Shown: positions 44,627 to 56,567 of the stretch, piece after piece | Position numbering within the stretch: position 1 is the stretch's first letter | Layout of the letters: the number at the start of each line of letters is the position of its first letter | Source of the DNA: Buxus sempervirens | Taxonomy: Eukaryota; Streptophyta; Magnoliopsida; Buxales; Buxaceae | Length of the DNA stretch: 64,000 nt | Direction: 5' to 3' | Assembly (NCBI GenBank): GCA_947561395.2 | Contig: OX387188.1 | Span: 12,116,061-12,180,060 of the forward strand | Notes under the pieces: generated by a model | Database searches by the model: none | What the model was told of the DNA's origin: nothing | The model's input: the letters and a program-made list of their open reading frames with translations, nothing else | Translations under genes and position numbers: made by a program

Positions 44627-45744
44627 TGCTCTACTATCCGATTTGTTGTTTTAGACCATTTGGGCGATTCAAAGGAGAACTTGACATAAGTTCACGAAAA
44701 TCCAAGAAAAACAGTTGATCTGATTAAACCAACTAAAAAAGAAAGTAGTTAAGACCAAGGGCTATCATCCAGTTGTAATTCCTGACAAACTCTAGCAAAC
44801 AGTCATATTGAATCAAAGAGAAGAAATGCACAGGTGTGTGCAATCCTAGGGGTTGGCTCCTATTGAGGTGCGACTCCTAGACATACTTGCGTGTGGAAGT
44901 ATATCCAAGTCCAAACCAGTCTTTCTTTCATCTGCTTGTATTTCTGGTGCTTGACCAAATAGAAAAAATTACAACTTACCATCGAAGGCGAAAAATACAT
45001 GATGTTTGGAAAAGCTAAAAATGAATCATCTTTAGGGTTGTTGGGAATCCTAAAGAAGGATACAACTTTGCTTCAACTGGCAGGGTAGGTTTAAAAGACC
45101 TATCCCTAGGGTTTGTTGCCCCTGTTCTGTTCTGATGTGCTTTCATCTGTTCATCTGTCTGATCTGGCCGGCTTTCATCTGCTCAAAGACTGGCTCAGAC
45201 TCAAAGTACTTCCAGTAGACTGAAATGGGTCAAGGCCCACAATTCTCAGGACTCAATGCATGGATCTGGGGTGGTTCCCCTGATCAAAGTTAGGTTGGCT
45301 TCCTGATCTAGGGCTGAGATAGCCCAGAGTTTAGGGTTCACTTAATTTGATGCAAAGGTATATCAGAACGCTGAGTGGAAAAAGGGGTACACAGCCTGAG
45401 ACAAACGCCTACAAGGGTCTGTGCTAGGTCCAAGACCCCTCACGCATCGCGGCAAGAAACCAGCAGCGCTATAGGGATCCAGTAACCTGGGGGGATGTTT
45501 TACCTTCGCTTCTCCCGGGCAAGCCAGAGGCGCGTGAGGCTAATATCATACCAAAAGTTGTTTATACGGTGAAGAAGGGTGGCTGCTAGAGAGGTCTAGG
45601 TTTTGGTGAAGAAGAGCATTCACAATCATATATCCATTCAAGTCGGATCATCCACGCAGACTCCCTCATGCGTGTCACCCCGCGCATATATGATGAACGC
45701 AATAAAACAGATAAATAGATAACTGATGAACAAGACCTGCTGCA
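44627..45744. other. Element B leader, no gene
   Basis: Unique-looking leader between ORF1 and the alternating purine-pyrimidine tract. No coding, repeat or RNA signal recognised. Confidence 0.5.
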
Positions 45745-45975
45745 TGTGTACATGAGAGAGTATATACATGTGTGCACATATGCAAAAGTGTGTGCGTGTG
45801 TGCACATGTGTACAAATATGTGCATGTGTGCACATGTATAAGTGCATGTGAGTGTGTTCACATGTGTACAAATGTGTGTGTGCGTGCACGTGTATAAGTA
45901 TGTGCGTGTGTGCACATGTACAAGTATGTGCGTGTGTTAACATGTACAGGTGCATGTGCATGTGTGCACATGTGC
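45745..45975. repeat. Alternating purine-pyrimidine (TG/CA-rich) tract
   Basis: About 230 bp built from TGTGTGCACATG, GTGCATGTG and TGTACA words, almost strictly alternating purine and pyrimidine and locally self-complementary. Such DNA is prone to form Z-DNA or cruciforms. The histidine-rich frames across it are artefacts. Confidence 0.85.
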
Positions 45976-46020
45976 ATCCTAATGAGTCAACTCAGCCTAA
46001 ACTCCAATTGGGTTGAACCG

Positions 46021-46038
46021 TCCCCAGCAGAGTCGCCA
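46021..46038 (-). other. Primer-binding site of element B
   Basis: Minus strand TGGCGACTCTGCTGGGGA two bases from the sense end of the B LTR (plus strand TGGTGCGCAC starts at 46041). Same PBS as A and C, although the LTR is unrelated in sequence. Confidence 0.82.
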
Positions 46039-46360
46039 AGTGGTGCGCACGTGGGGGCGCACAATGCCGGTGCCCGGTTTTCCATGGGTTTTTTTTTTTT
46101 TGTTTTTGTTTTTGGGGAGTCACCACTGTTCATTGTTGAGGGTGTGAACAGTCACCCAAATTTAAATTTAAATTTGGTCTACACAGAGACTTTGGATAAG
46201 CGGTTCGGTTATAACCTAGGGAAGTCCGTAGACACCTTGAGTTATCCTGCTAGATAGTAGGTTCCCGTGAGTCAGAATTTAGGCGAGTTGACTCAATTAG
46301 CTTGTATGCGTGTTTCCTTAAGGTTGGGCTGGCTTAGGTGCTTACTTGATGATGGGGCTT

Positions 46361-46735
46361 ATTGGAAAGCCCCCATTAAGTTCTAATTTGATCCGGGCCC
46401 ATCAAAAGACCCAATTTTCTTCCAGGGGTAAAATGGTCATTTCCATATGCTATTCCTCAGAAAACCATCAATTCACAGTATAGAGCACATAAAGCAAGAA
46501 ACATAATATTGGAAAGCCCCCATTAAGTTCTAATTTGATTCGGGCCATCAAAAGAACCAATTTTCTTCCAGGGGTAAAATGGTCATTTTCATATGCTATT
46601 CCTCATAAAACCATCAATTCACAGTATAGAGCACATAAAGTAAGAAACATAATATTGGAAAGCCCCCATTAAGTTCTAATTTGATTCGGGCCCATCAAAA
46701 GACCCAATTTTCTTCCAGGAGTAAAATGGTAAATT
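46361..46735. repeat. ~146-bp direct triplication in element B LTR
   Basis: ATTGGAAAGCCCCCATTAAG begins units at 46361, 46508 and 46654; the third is cut short near 46735. Units 1 and 2 differ by only a few bases. Confidence 0.92.
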
Positions 46736-48300
46736 CGTAGCTGGGATTTAACAAAAGCCACTAATTTACATTATAGAGGGTTCAAAATGAGAAACAACCA
46801 TAAAAAGTTGCACTCAAAAAGCTACTAAAATGAAGAAATTGAGTAAAAAATATAAACAGGGGATAATTGGAAATGAAAAATTGAAGAGCATGGGTTAAAT
46901 TAAAACTTGAAATTTTATTTTAACCTTGAACTTTTCGAAATAACAAAATGGCACCACTGTTCATCATATTTACAAATTCAATGCCCCAAGCCATATACGT
47001 TGAAGCAAGGTCCAGCTTGGCTTTGGTTATTGTGTTAGCAACCAAAAAATCCAAATAAATAACAAAACAGATCCTTGGCCTCCTTAAGTAACAATTGCTT
47101 TGAAATGGGGAGGATTTTCATTGTGTTTTGTGATTTTAAAATGTCTGAAAATTTCTGGAAATCACTTCATTCCAAACAAGAACTTGAGCCAAATCTCCTA
47201 CCCACCATTTTAATTTGAATGAAAGAGAAGCCGAAGAACAGCCACTTTGTGGCTATTCTTCCACTTCATGAAGTCGGGTTCGGCTGTTGGCTGAAGCCGA
47301 ACCTGTTCTTCACAATTTTTTTTTCTTTCACATTTTTTTTATTGGTTTTTGCTTTACAGGTGTTGGACAAGTTGATACTACACCTTAAAAATGATGATTT
47401 GAATGTTATTTTGAAGCCTTAAGGAAGGCAACTAAACTGAGACTTGCATTTCATGTGACTGTAATCAAGAGGAATACATAACATTACCTACGGAAGAGTA
47501 AACCGTGGTTGGGAGCCTCCCTGATTGTGAGCAGTACCCTCTCTCCTTCTTGCCAATTTGTTTCCAAGTTTCAGTTTTTTTTTTGGCCTAAGAGAATAGA
47601 AACCGAGATAGTAAGCTCTCCCGTTTTTTTTTTTTTTTTTTTTTGATCACCACTCGTTTTCTTTGCTCTGTTCGTCCCCTCTTTTTTCCAGCCATCTTCC
47701 CTTCTCTTTTAACAGAGAAGGGAGAAGGAGATGGGAGGGGGAGAGGCAAGCCCACGTGGGTCACCTCCCCTCTCCCCAATCATCATTAGATAAGGAGGGT
47801 CCAAACTGCCCCTTCCTTATTTAATTTTCTTTTTTGATTTTCTTTTTTTCTTTTTTTTTGATTTGATTTTATTTTTTTTATTTAATTTGTACCCTCAACT
47901 GCTTTGTTTTTGTTGGATACTCATTATCCAAATTTTTTTTTTGTCTTTTATTTTTTATTTTTACATATTGCTGCCCAATGACAAACTTGTGACATACAGG
48001 TTTGCCACATGGCAAACCAAATCTTATAAATTTATGAAAATACCCTTCAAACTGTTTTGGCCATAACTTCATTGTTCGAACTCCGATTCACGCAAATTTA
48101 GTTACGTTGGAATCGTATCGAAGCCTACTTTTCAATGGAGCAAGGGTTACTAGCCAAATCAGCTTCAAACAAAATGACAAGTTTTTAGTTCTTTGTTTCA
48201 GCTTGCTTAGGGTTTTGCTGTGTTTAGCACTTTTTGGTTTGAACAAAATTTGGGTGCTTACACCATGTTCGGATTTTGCTTTTATAGAAAACTGGAACAA

Positions 48301-48475
48301 AACCGCATACTTAGTGCGGTTTGATCGAAAATGAACAGTAACCGCACATACGGTGCGATTTGGTCAAAACCGCAGTGTATGTGCGGTTTTGGCCCTGTCT
48401 TTTCAGTAATGATTAAGGGACAAACTCGCACAGGCACAGACTGATGAACCATGCAACCGCACTTACAGTGCGGTT
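48301..48475. repeat. Four ACCGCA/TGCGGT dyads in element B LTR
   Basis: 21-bp imperfect palindromes AACCGCA-N7-TGCGGTT are centred at 48311, 48350, 48378 and 48465 (spacing 39, 28 and 87). They lie about 13 bp upstream of the TATA box in sense direction. The sequence differs from the TATCCGG dyads of A/C, but the arrangement is the same. Confidence 0.85.
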
Positions 48476-48902
48476 ACTTTTGGCACACCGCTTGCGCTGA
48501 TTGGCTCACGCGCCGCTTGCGCAGATTTGCCCTTTTTCTTCCCCTTTTTTGGTTGAGTTGATGGTTGAGGTGACTCAGCCGCCCACTCGGATGAATTAGA
48601 CTTCCCCAATTTTTATTATTTCCCATTTATGTTAATTAGTTTAATTAAGATATTTTAGCTTTGACTGATTTGCCCCTGGGACTGTTTTGCTCATATCTTC
48701 TCCATCCGAGCTCCGATTACAACAAACTCAATTACATTGGAACCATGTCGGGATTCTATATTCACTAAGATAGAGCAAGGTGGTCAATTATCACTTGATC
48801 AAAAAGTCAACTTTTGCCCCCTCAGGGTTTTGGCCTTTCTTTTAGGATTTTGCTTTCTTTCTTTCTGGCTTTGAAGAGGGGTGCAAAAATGAGGTGCTTA
48901 CA

Positions 48903-51900
48903 GCTAGGATAACCACCGGCAAAGTTATTTGCCGACGGTTTTTTGCCCGCCGGCAAATATGTCAAATGCCAGCGGCCGAGAGAACCGCCAGCATATATCA
49001 TTTCCGACGGTTATCCTGGCCGCCGACGAGCTTTTCCGGCAGTTTTCTGGCCGCCGACGAATCCAGTGGGGGTCAATGGATTACTAGCGGTCAGTAAACC
49101 GTCGGTAAAAGTGAGCCCATTTTTTTGGATGTTCTACTTGTATTTTTTATCCCGAATTTTTTTAACCTTTAAGTTTTGCCCTGAACTATATACACTTGTA
49201 GAAATATCTTATGATTACGACCAAATCTTTTCAAGTGCCACAAAAAAGATCAAATTAACATAAATAAAACATTAAAAATTAACAAAAGTGCTAATACATT
49301 GTATTTCCATAAAAACATACGTACACTCTAATAATTAATTTAAAAAGATATGGTAATTAAAATGTTTAATAATTGTGTCAAATACATGTAATTAAACTAA
49401 AAAATTCAATAGCTCTTCAGCTATAGTCGTCGCTTGCTGGTGCCCCTTCGAATAATGCACAAGGTGATTGATCCTGCTTCTTGCGAAAAAAAAAAAAAAT
49501 TTGATGAGTTCAACATGAATGTTATATGACAAATAAATAGTATAAAAGACTTACATGAAACTTTCAATTATAACATACATTTGCAATTACTCAAATTGAG
49601 TTTTCATATACACTAAATTAAAAGTGATTAATTAATTTTAAGTTAGATTTATTTTAAAATCCCTAAAGAAATAAATAAATAGAAAAAATAAATAATAATA
49701 ATAATAAATAGCCCAAAATACATTAAAAATTCCAGCTATTTCTTAAAAATAAAATTCTAAGTCTCAATCAATAAAGATGAGCCCAAATTTCGGCAGCACC
49801 TCCCCTAAAATGGAAGGGGTGACCATGCCCAAATAGATCCTAAAATCAAATAACCTGCAATAACCTACAATGGTGTTGTACCTTCTTGGTTTTACACGTC
49901 CTTTCTTTGAACAATACAAGTGTTACTATAGGTTTAATCTTTTCATGATATAAGAATGCAATCACTATAAAATTTTGCCTTTATGGCAAGTCTCAGAGCG
50001 ACAGCTTTATGAATACAAATTGATAGAACTAAACAAGAACTTGAGTGTTAAAAGATGATCAACTAACCAAATGCAGACCTTTAGTCTATACCATATAGAA
50101 ACAGCTAATTGTTCACAGATAGAAACTAGAATCATCAAGGATATCCAAAGCAAAGAACCTGTGCTTCATTTGCTTAAAGCAAAACTTATCTGCAACTATA
50201 TAAGTTTAGAAAATTTACTCTTTACTTGGAAACCAAGAGCATCATTGTTCCAAATTTCACATGATCTTCTTTGTTTTTCATGCGAACCTGATTTTTTTTT
50301 ACACCTACATTTGCACTTGTGAAAAAGGAAGATCTACGCACCTGCATATATACCTTATATCAAAAATCCAACACAATACAACACAATACATTAAAATCCT
50401 TGAAAAATTAGGAAAAAATTACAACACAATACATTAAAATCCTTAAAAAATTAGGAAAAAATTACAATACAATACATTAACATATACTTTCTATTACAAC
50501 ATGAACTTCAATCTTTGATACTTGTTAAAAAAGCTCAAATAAATATATCAAATACATTTAGTCAAGTTTAAAATACAAAAACATAACATCAATATTCAAC
50601 TTTAGTTTGGCTTGAAACTCGAGTTGGATTTGATCGCAAGCTGTGCCATATCCTTCCCTCAAAATTAAAATAAATTGGTTAGTTGAACATTTTATATAAT
50701 ACATAAATAAATGATTAACCAATTAAACAAATAACATACATCAAGACAAACCTGGGCAAAATAAGGAACAAATGTAGTGGAACATCCAGGCTGCTTCACG
50801 TGGCATAAAAAGTAAAAAAGCAGAAAAAAATCTTCACATGCAAATGCAAATCGTCGGACCATCACGACTTCATTCTTACTAAAAAAATGAGGAAAATCAT
50901 GGCTAACTAATTAACTTATCATCTCAAAACTCAATGACATTCATAGCTCATCTTTTCTGGAATAGCGAATATCAAACTGTAACAATTCCCACTTTAGAAA
51001 GAAAAATATACTTCCAGTTCATAGAATTTCTTGACTTATTGACACTAAAACCAGAACGAATACTGAAAGTGTACCTTCTAATTACTGAGACACCACATAG
51101 CCTTTTACAGAAATCCACTCTAGCATACACAGACCCTGCATTTATATTTTATGCCTTGAAAGAGTAAGAAACCATCCACCCACAAAAGAGAAAGAAATAT
51201 TTCATCAAGAAATGGTAGTTACACATGAATATCAAGACTATGTTCTCGTATCTTGCAAAAATAATTGCTTCAGAAATGATAATCACTTGATCTGAAAATT
51301 AGATGAATATGTTAGAAGACATGATTCAATCCAAATAGTCTAATATATCAGCTAAAGTACTATATCCAACTTCAACAATCATGATGAACTTGCAATATTA
51401 CAAGACAACCTACATGAGTTATGTAGATAATGTAACTTCAATAAACTTCTAAAAAAAAACAACCAAAATTGGTATTGAAATAATCAAAACTTGCAATACG
51501 CACAAATTACTTGATGAGTTTATGAATCCAAGACTTTAGAGTTTCATGACAAGTAGTTAAGTGTGTAAAGCTTATATGAAATTTCATTGCTGTGAGCTAT
51601 GAAAATGTCAAGAAAAGTATACAAACTATTGATATCACTACACTCATTCTAAAAAACAGTCTTAACAATAGAAATACATAAAGTAGCCACAGTGTCTGTG
51701 TTTGTGTGAATGTGTGATTATCATTTTTGTTCAAGCACCGCTTACCTATAAAACATGCTCAAAATAAACAAGTTTTTACAATAAATTTCTATCTTTCAAC
51801 AGACGAATGGAGGTGATAGAATCAGGAGTCAATATGCAAATGGATAGAAAGCGAAATCCAAGACTTTACCTTCCCTTTTTTTTTTCCTTTTTTTGGTAAA

Positions 51901-54217
51901 GGGGCAATGAATTCACACCATATCTAAACAAAATTAGACACATTTCAATTTCATGATTGCAGAGCCGATCATTTCAAGGTATGGAAAACTATCAAACTCC
52001 AGACTGCATACAAATAAATACATCTAATAATGGCTTTGCATAAGCTTATTGTGCATGTTTAATTCAGAAACATATTGCGCATGTCAGTAAAATATTTGAA
52101 ATTGACTGATAACTTTCAATCAATCTAATCTATGCTCAATTTTTAAGAGAAAATTTAGATACAATCCAGAACCCAGAAAACTTGACAGCAATTTCAATGT
52201 TACTAAATAATGTAGGTATGCTTGTGTTATAAACATGTTGCTTCCTAATTATGTAACAGGTAAATAGCTTAAGCACATAGATTCTTTTAAAATTAAATAC
52301 CAACCATTCAATTTGAATGGCAAATTTTAAAGAAGACACGAAGTTAATACAAATAATATTAAACCATCCATTTAGAAAGGAAATAAACCACAAAGCCACT
52401 AACAAAAATAGAAATTAAAGTAAGAAAAATAGACAGAAAAGAAATAAAAATTGAGAATCTTACCTGCTGATCCAGAAAGAAAGAGAAGCCCAAGAAACTT
52501 TGCTGGTAACCTTACTTTCTCTACTGCATATCCTATATGATACAAATAATATTAACCCATCCATTTAGAAAGGAAATAAACCACCAAGGCAGTAACACAA
52601 ATAGAAATTAATTAAAGTTAGAAAAAAGGACGGAAAAGAAATAAAATCAGTTTTGAGTGATTCTCACAAAAATAAAAATCTTCAAACAATAAGAACTGAA
52701 ATTTCATAGCGTACAGTCAAACCCAATAAGCCTTTTAGTAACAGAAATTTATTGATATAATTCTTTTATTTTTTTGAATTGTCCCTAACATCTTCTTTCT
52801 CTGTACAGATATGATTTCCCTACAGCAAAGCTTCGATTATTAGAGAGTTAAAAAAAAGAAGATTAAAAAACATAGTAATTAAGAAGTAGCACCCATTCTC
52901 ATAACTGCAAAACCAAATCTACCAAAGCAAACAAACACAATCAATTAAAACAAAAAAAGAAAAAAAATGATGGTAAACTAATTTTTTTCCTACTGCAACT
53001 ATGCAAAGAAAATACTGTTTCAAAAAAAAAATTACCAAGTAAGAAGCAAAATATATAGTCATAACCGTAAAACAAAATATAGAAAAAATAATCCAAATTC
53101 CATATATTTTATTCATTTGTGAAAGAATAAGAAAAAAGCAAAAATCCATACCTGCCCGGATCTCCTCTCTCCAGTCAATTTCTGAAATTGAAATACCAAG
53201 AAACTCCACTCTCTTTTTGAAAGTATTAGAGCAATGCTCAAATGAAGAAGAGCACAAATCTAAAAATGAATACCCAAACAACTGGAAATCAATACCACAT
53301 CAAATCGATTTCTCAAAGTATAGCAGGAATCCCCAAACAAAGAAGAACATAAATCCAAGTACAGGAGAAATCCCCAAATTCTAAAAAACAAAAAAATACA
53401 CTCGATTTCTTCAAGCAAAACAGAAATCCCAAATGTAGAAGAACAAAAATATTGAAATGAGTACCTCCCATTGAAAAGGTGCGCCAGGAGGAGAGCACAA
53501 ATCTGAAAATGAATATCCAAACGGAGTCGCCAGGAGGAGGCACAGAAACAGTGATTGCAAAGACTCGCCTGGTTTGGACTCCTCAGATCTCATTGATTTC
53601 TCATGTTTTTTCAATACAGGTTTTTATTTTTTCTGATTTTAACTTTAGTTTTTGGTTTGTTACAGATGAAGATGTATCTATGGAGTTTCAGGAAACGGCA
53701 AGGCTACGGATCGAGGGAGTAAGAAAGATGCAGATCGAGATCAATTGAGTAGGAACAAACGACGGAGATGTGATAGATTGATGCATGGAAGTATTTGAGA
53801 GGAAGGAGCTTAACTATTAGTTCCCTTGAAGAATATAAACATACGAATATGGGTTTTGAACCTTGGAATCGCCGAAGGATTTGAGCAAGAAGATGATGCA
53901 CGACAATGGAAGTGGGCGCATGGCGGCGGTAGTGAGCAGTGGAGGACGATCGGTGCACAACGGCAGTGGTGAGCAGAACGATCGAGGGCACCAAAAATCT
54001 CAAGTGAGCAACCAAGCGGAAGGAAAGTGAAACCCTAGCGGTGAAACCCCAAAACAAAGAGAACCCCAGCGGAAGGAAAGGGAGAAAAAATGAAGATAAC
54101 GGTAGGGCGTGACTTTTGCCAGCGGATTTTAAAAAGCTGCCGGCAAAAGCAACATTTGTCGGCGGTTTTACGACCACCGGCAAAAGTCCGCCCTCCTTGA
54201 CCACATTTTTTGTAATG
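48903..54217. mobile_element. Probable CACTA-like remnant G
   Basis: The left end (48903-49110) is a cluster of GCCGGCAAA and CCGACGGTT words; the right end (54112-54217) has TTTTGCCAGCGG, GCCGGCAAAAG and a TTTTTGTAATG end, one base from the TTTTTGTAGTG of a CACTA terminal repeat. The outer left terminus is missing because B's LTR starts there. No transposase found. The interior is AT-rich with isolated donor-like sites on the minus strand (AG|GTAAGA near 52465) and a ~105-bp duplication. Treat as probable, not proven. Confidence 0.45.
49130..53900. other. Interior of remnant G, no recognised gene
   Basis: AT-rich sequence, mostly without open frames above 90 residues; none resembles a known protein. 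It contains small repeats (AACACAATACATTAAAATCCTT at about 50380-50470) and a 105-bp direct duplication (52349-52450 and 52539-52645). Introns of a decayed transposase gene are a possible explanation. Confidence 0.45.
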
Positions 54218-54752
54218 TAATATCAATAGTCTCTCAAGGTTAGTTTATGAGTACAATAAGTAAGTAAATAACTATGTCTGATATAATATTACTATTAGCT
54301 TATGATAAAGTAATTGTCTTAATTGGTTTTAAGGATATTGATGGCATTGAAAGTGAGGTTGAACTTCAAAATGAATCTCAAAATGAATCTGATGAAGTAT
54401 TAGTAGCTATAACAAAGTCAGTTGAAGCTGGTACGTCATCCTCAAGAGAATTTGAGCTCCCCGTTTAGAGGATGGATGGAACTCCTTCGCTCAATTTATG
54501 AAGATTGTATTATGGATGATAAGTTATTTGATGGTCCATATGTGTTTCAACAAGCATTATATAAATTTAGTGTAGCTCACCATCTCCCATACAAGTGGGT
54601 ACGTAATACCACATATTACTTTGATGCCTGCTGTCAAGTTGAGGAATGCTCATGGATGGTGACGGCAAAGCAAATCAAAGCCATACAATATGTAAGGGTT
54701 AAAGAGTTTGTTAACCAACATCAACATTCTATACAATATCATCTTCGCATGC

Positions 54753-56567
54753 TGTGAGACATGGAAAAAAATCAATTTAATGATTTCCTCAATCATCACA
54801 TGGGATTATATTAAACAAAGAGTCGCCACCATTCAATTTAGTTGTGAATGGACACCAAAATATTAAATAAGCACAAAAGGCAAATTTTAGGGCAAAATAT
54901 CCCTCCTAAAAAAAACAACCAGAGATGGGTAAGGGGATTAAGTTATGAACAGGGGAAGGTGTTAGGCACCCCTATTCATCCACACAAGGTGGTTGCCAGG
55001 TATTGTTCATGTTTAAAATAAAGGAAAAACCTTGTTATAAAAATCACAAAAAATCACAAAAAGACACAATTGTATGGTTTTTTCATATGAATAGTCTGAT
55101 TGATCCAGAACTATCAAACATGATCATACCATTCCTAGGGTTTCATGATCAAAACAAAATTGAGATGAAATCAAATAAAATCAATTTAAAGTGAAAAATC
55201 CAAAAATCTGGTTTCAAGTCAAATTCTAGAAATCTGGAAAAATATGATTTTTATAAAATATTTCAAAATTGAACTTGAATAGTCCAGGACATAGATAAAG
55301 CCCAAATTTCACATTAAATCAGAAAATCAAAACCAAAAATACCCACGTTGATGAAAAACACCAAAAAGGGAGAATTTAGACCGTAGGGTCTTATCTCAAT
55401 AATGAAAAATAATTTAAAAACCACATCATGAAACTCTAGAATTTACTTTCAGGCTTCTGGATTCAGATCTACCATATTGATCATGATAAATCCAAAATCT
55501 TAGCCTAAAACCACAAAAATCACGAAAACAGTGCTGTAGGTGCAAAAGTGGCAAAAATCCAAATTTTAGCAAAAAGTGGGGATCTCATGCTATAAACATC
55601 ATAGATTCATGTGATTCATTCAGATATATCATAAAAAGCATTAAAACATGATCAAGATATTCAAAACAGCCATATCTCACAGATTAGAGCACATGGGGGT
55701 CTACCCTACGGATCCACCTGTTCTCTTTTCCCCTAGTTCTCTCTTCACGTTTTACGGCTAGAGAGACTCTTGAGGTACTTAGAGATAGGTTTGGGTATAC
55801 AAACACAATCACAGGCCTTATTCTATGAAAAAAACAGATATGGGGTTCTATTCTAGGGATCCACCTGTTCCCCTTTCCCCTAGTTCTCTCTTCACGTTTT
55901 ATGGCTAGAGAGACTCTTGAGGTACTTAGAGACAAGTTTAGGAATACAAAAACAGATATGGCCTTATTCTACAGCAATAGAGATGATCCTATTACTTCTA
56001 GAATTGAAGACAGAAAATAAAAAGGGATAGGGGACTTACCTGGATTGAGCAGGCAGGCAGCAGGAGTTCTTTCTCTTCTCTTGGAGCTTCTTATAATTCC
56101 TTGGACTCAAAATTTCGTGGCCCTTAGCTAGAGGAGAGACCCTCTATTTATAGGCAAACCCAGGGGTATGGTTGGTCCAAGGTTTGGCAAGATAGAGTTT
56201 CAGTTTGAGTTAAACACAAGATCATGCCAATCCTTTATCCACAAGGATAAATGAGATAATTCGAACAGATAAATAAGAGAATTCGCTTATCCAAGAGCGA
56301 TATTTGGGTGCAGATAAGGCTCAAAAATCAAAAAGGTAAAATTCGCACAAAGACCCCCGTGCCCGTATATATATTACGGTCGCGCCCTGCCCGTATTATT
56401 AATACGGGCACGCCGTGACCCTATATCAACTGCAGATATGACCAGTCCGTAAACAAAATACGGTCATGACCAGTTTGGCCAGATTTTACACTTTTTTGAC
56501 CTGTTTCAAATCCCAATTAATATTTTCAATTATTTTCTCATTTTTAGTGCAATTTGGGGTGTCTACA
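54753..56567 (-). mobile_element. Solo LTR (1815 bp) inside the MULE relic
   Basis: Plus strand TGTGAGACAT ... GGTGTCTACA with a perfect CATGC duplication (54748-54752 and 56568-56572). Same family as LTR fragment E, related at both ends and in the GGTGTTAGGCACC block to the A/C LTRs. It contains a 147-bp internal duplication (units at 55710 and 55857), TATA (56143-56153), a splice donor at 56040/56039 and CCGTA/TACGG dyads at 56360-56463. Confidence 0.93.
56360..56463. repeat. CCGTA/TACGG dyad cluster in solo LTR
   Basis: CCGTA-N7-TACGG dyads at 56363-56379, 56391-56407 and 56447-56463; the middle one sits inside a perfect 23-bp palindrome (56388-56410) with arms TGCCCGTATTA and TAATACGGGCA. 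Centres are 28 and 56 bp apart. It occupies the same sense-5' place in the LTR as the TATCCGG arrays of the A/C family. Confidence 0.85.

Larger units (their letters stand above)
11350..48902 (-). mobile_element. Element B: second Tat/Ogre family, nested and truncated
   Basis: In sense (minus) order: 5' LTR 48902-46041, PBS 46038-46021, ORF1-type gene 44626-44081, two repeat arrays, gag (43031-42981 and then 18011-16137), and gag-pro linker and protease (13858-11350). The gag frame continues on the other side of element A (18012-42980) with a CTTGT duplication, and the linker frame continues on the other side of the solo LTR (13859-16136). Pol and the 3' LTR are not present; the left edge is the insertion of LTR E. 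B's gag and LTR differ strongly from the A/C family, but its PBS is the same. Confidence 0.85.
46041..48902 (-). mobile_element. Element B 5' LTR (about 2862 bp)
   Basis: Plus strand TGGTGCGCAC ... GAGGTGCTTACA; sense starts TGTAAGCACC and ends GCGCACCA. The left boundary is fixed by the PBS. The right boundary is taken at 48902, where CACTA-like repeats begin; an earlier GGGTGCTTACA at 48262 is a second copy of the same end inside a diverged ~640-bp duplication. Upstream of a TATA box (minus TTCTATAAAAGC, 48279-48290) are four dyads with ACCGCA/TGCGGT arms. GCTAG at 48903-48907 would be one target duplication copy. Confidence 0.75.

Noticed and set aside
45586-45961. Histidine/cysteine-rich open frames on the minus strand
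   Set aside because: They are translations of the alternating TG/CA tract; no start context and no codon bias.
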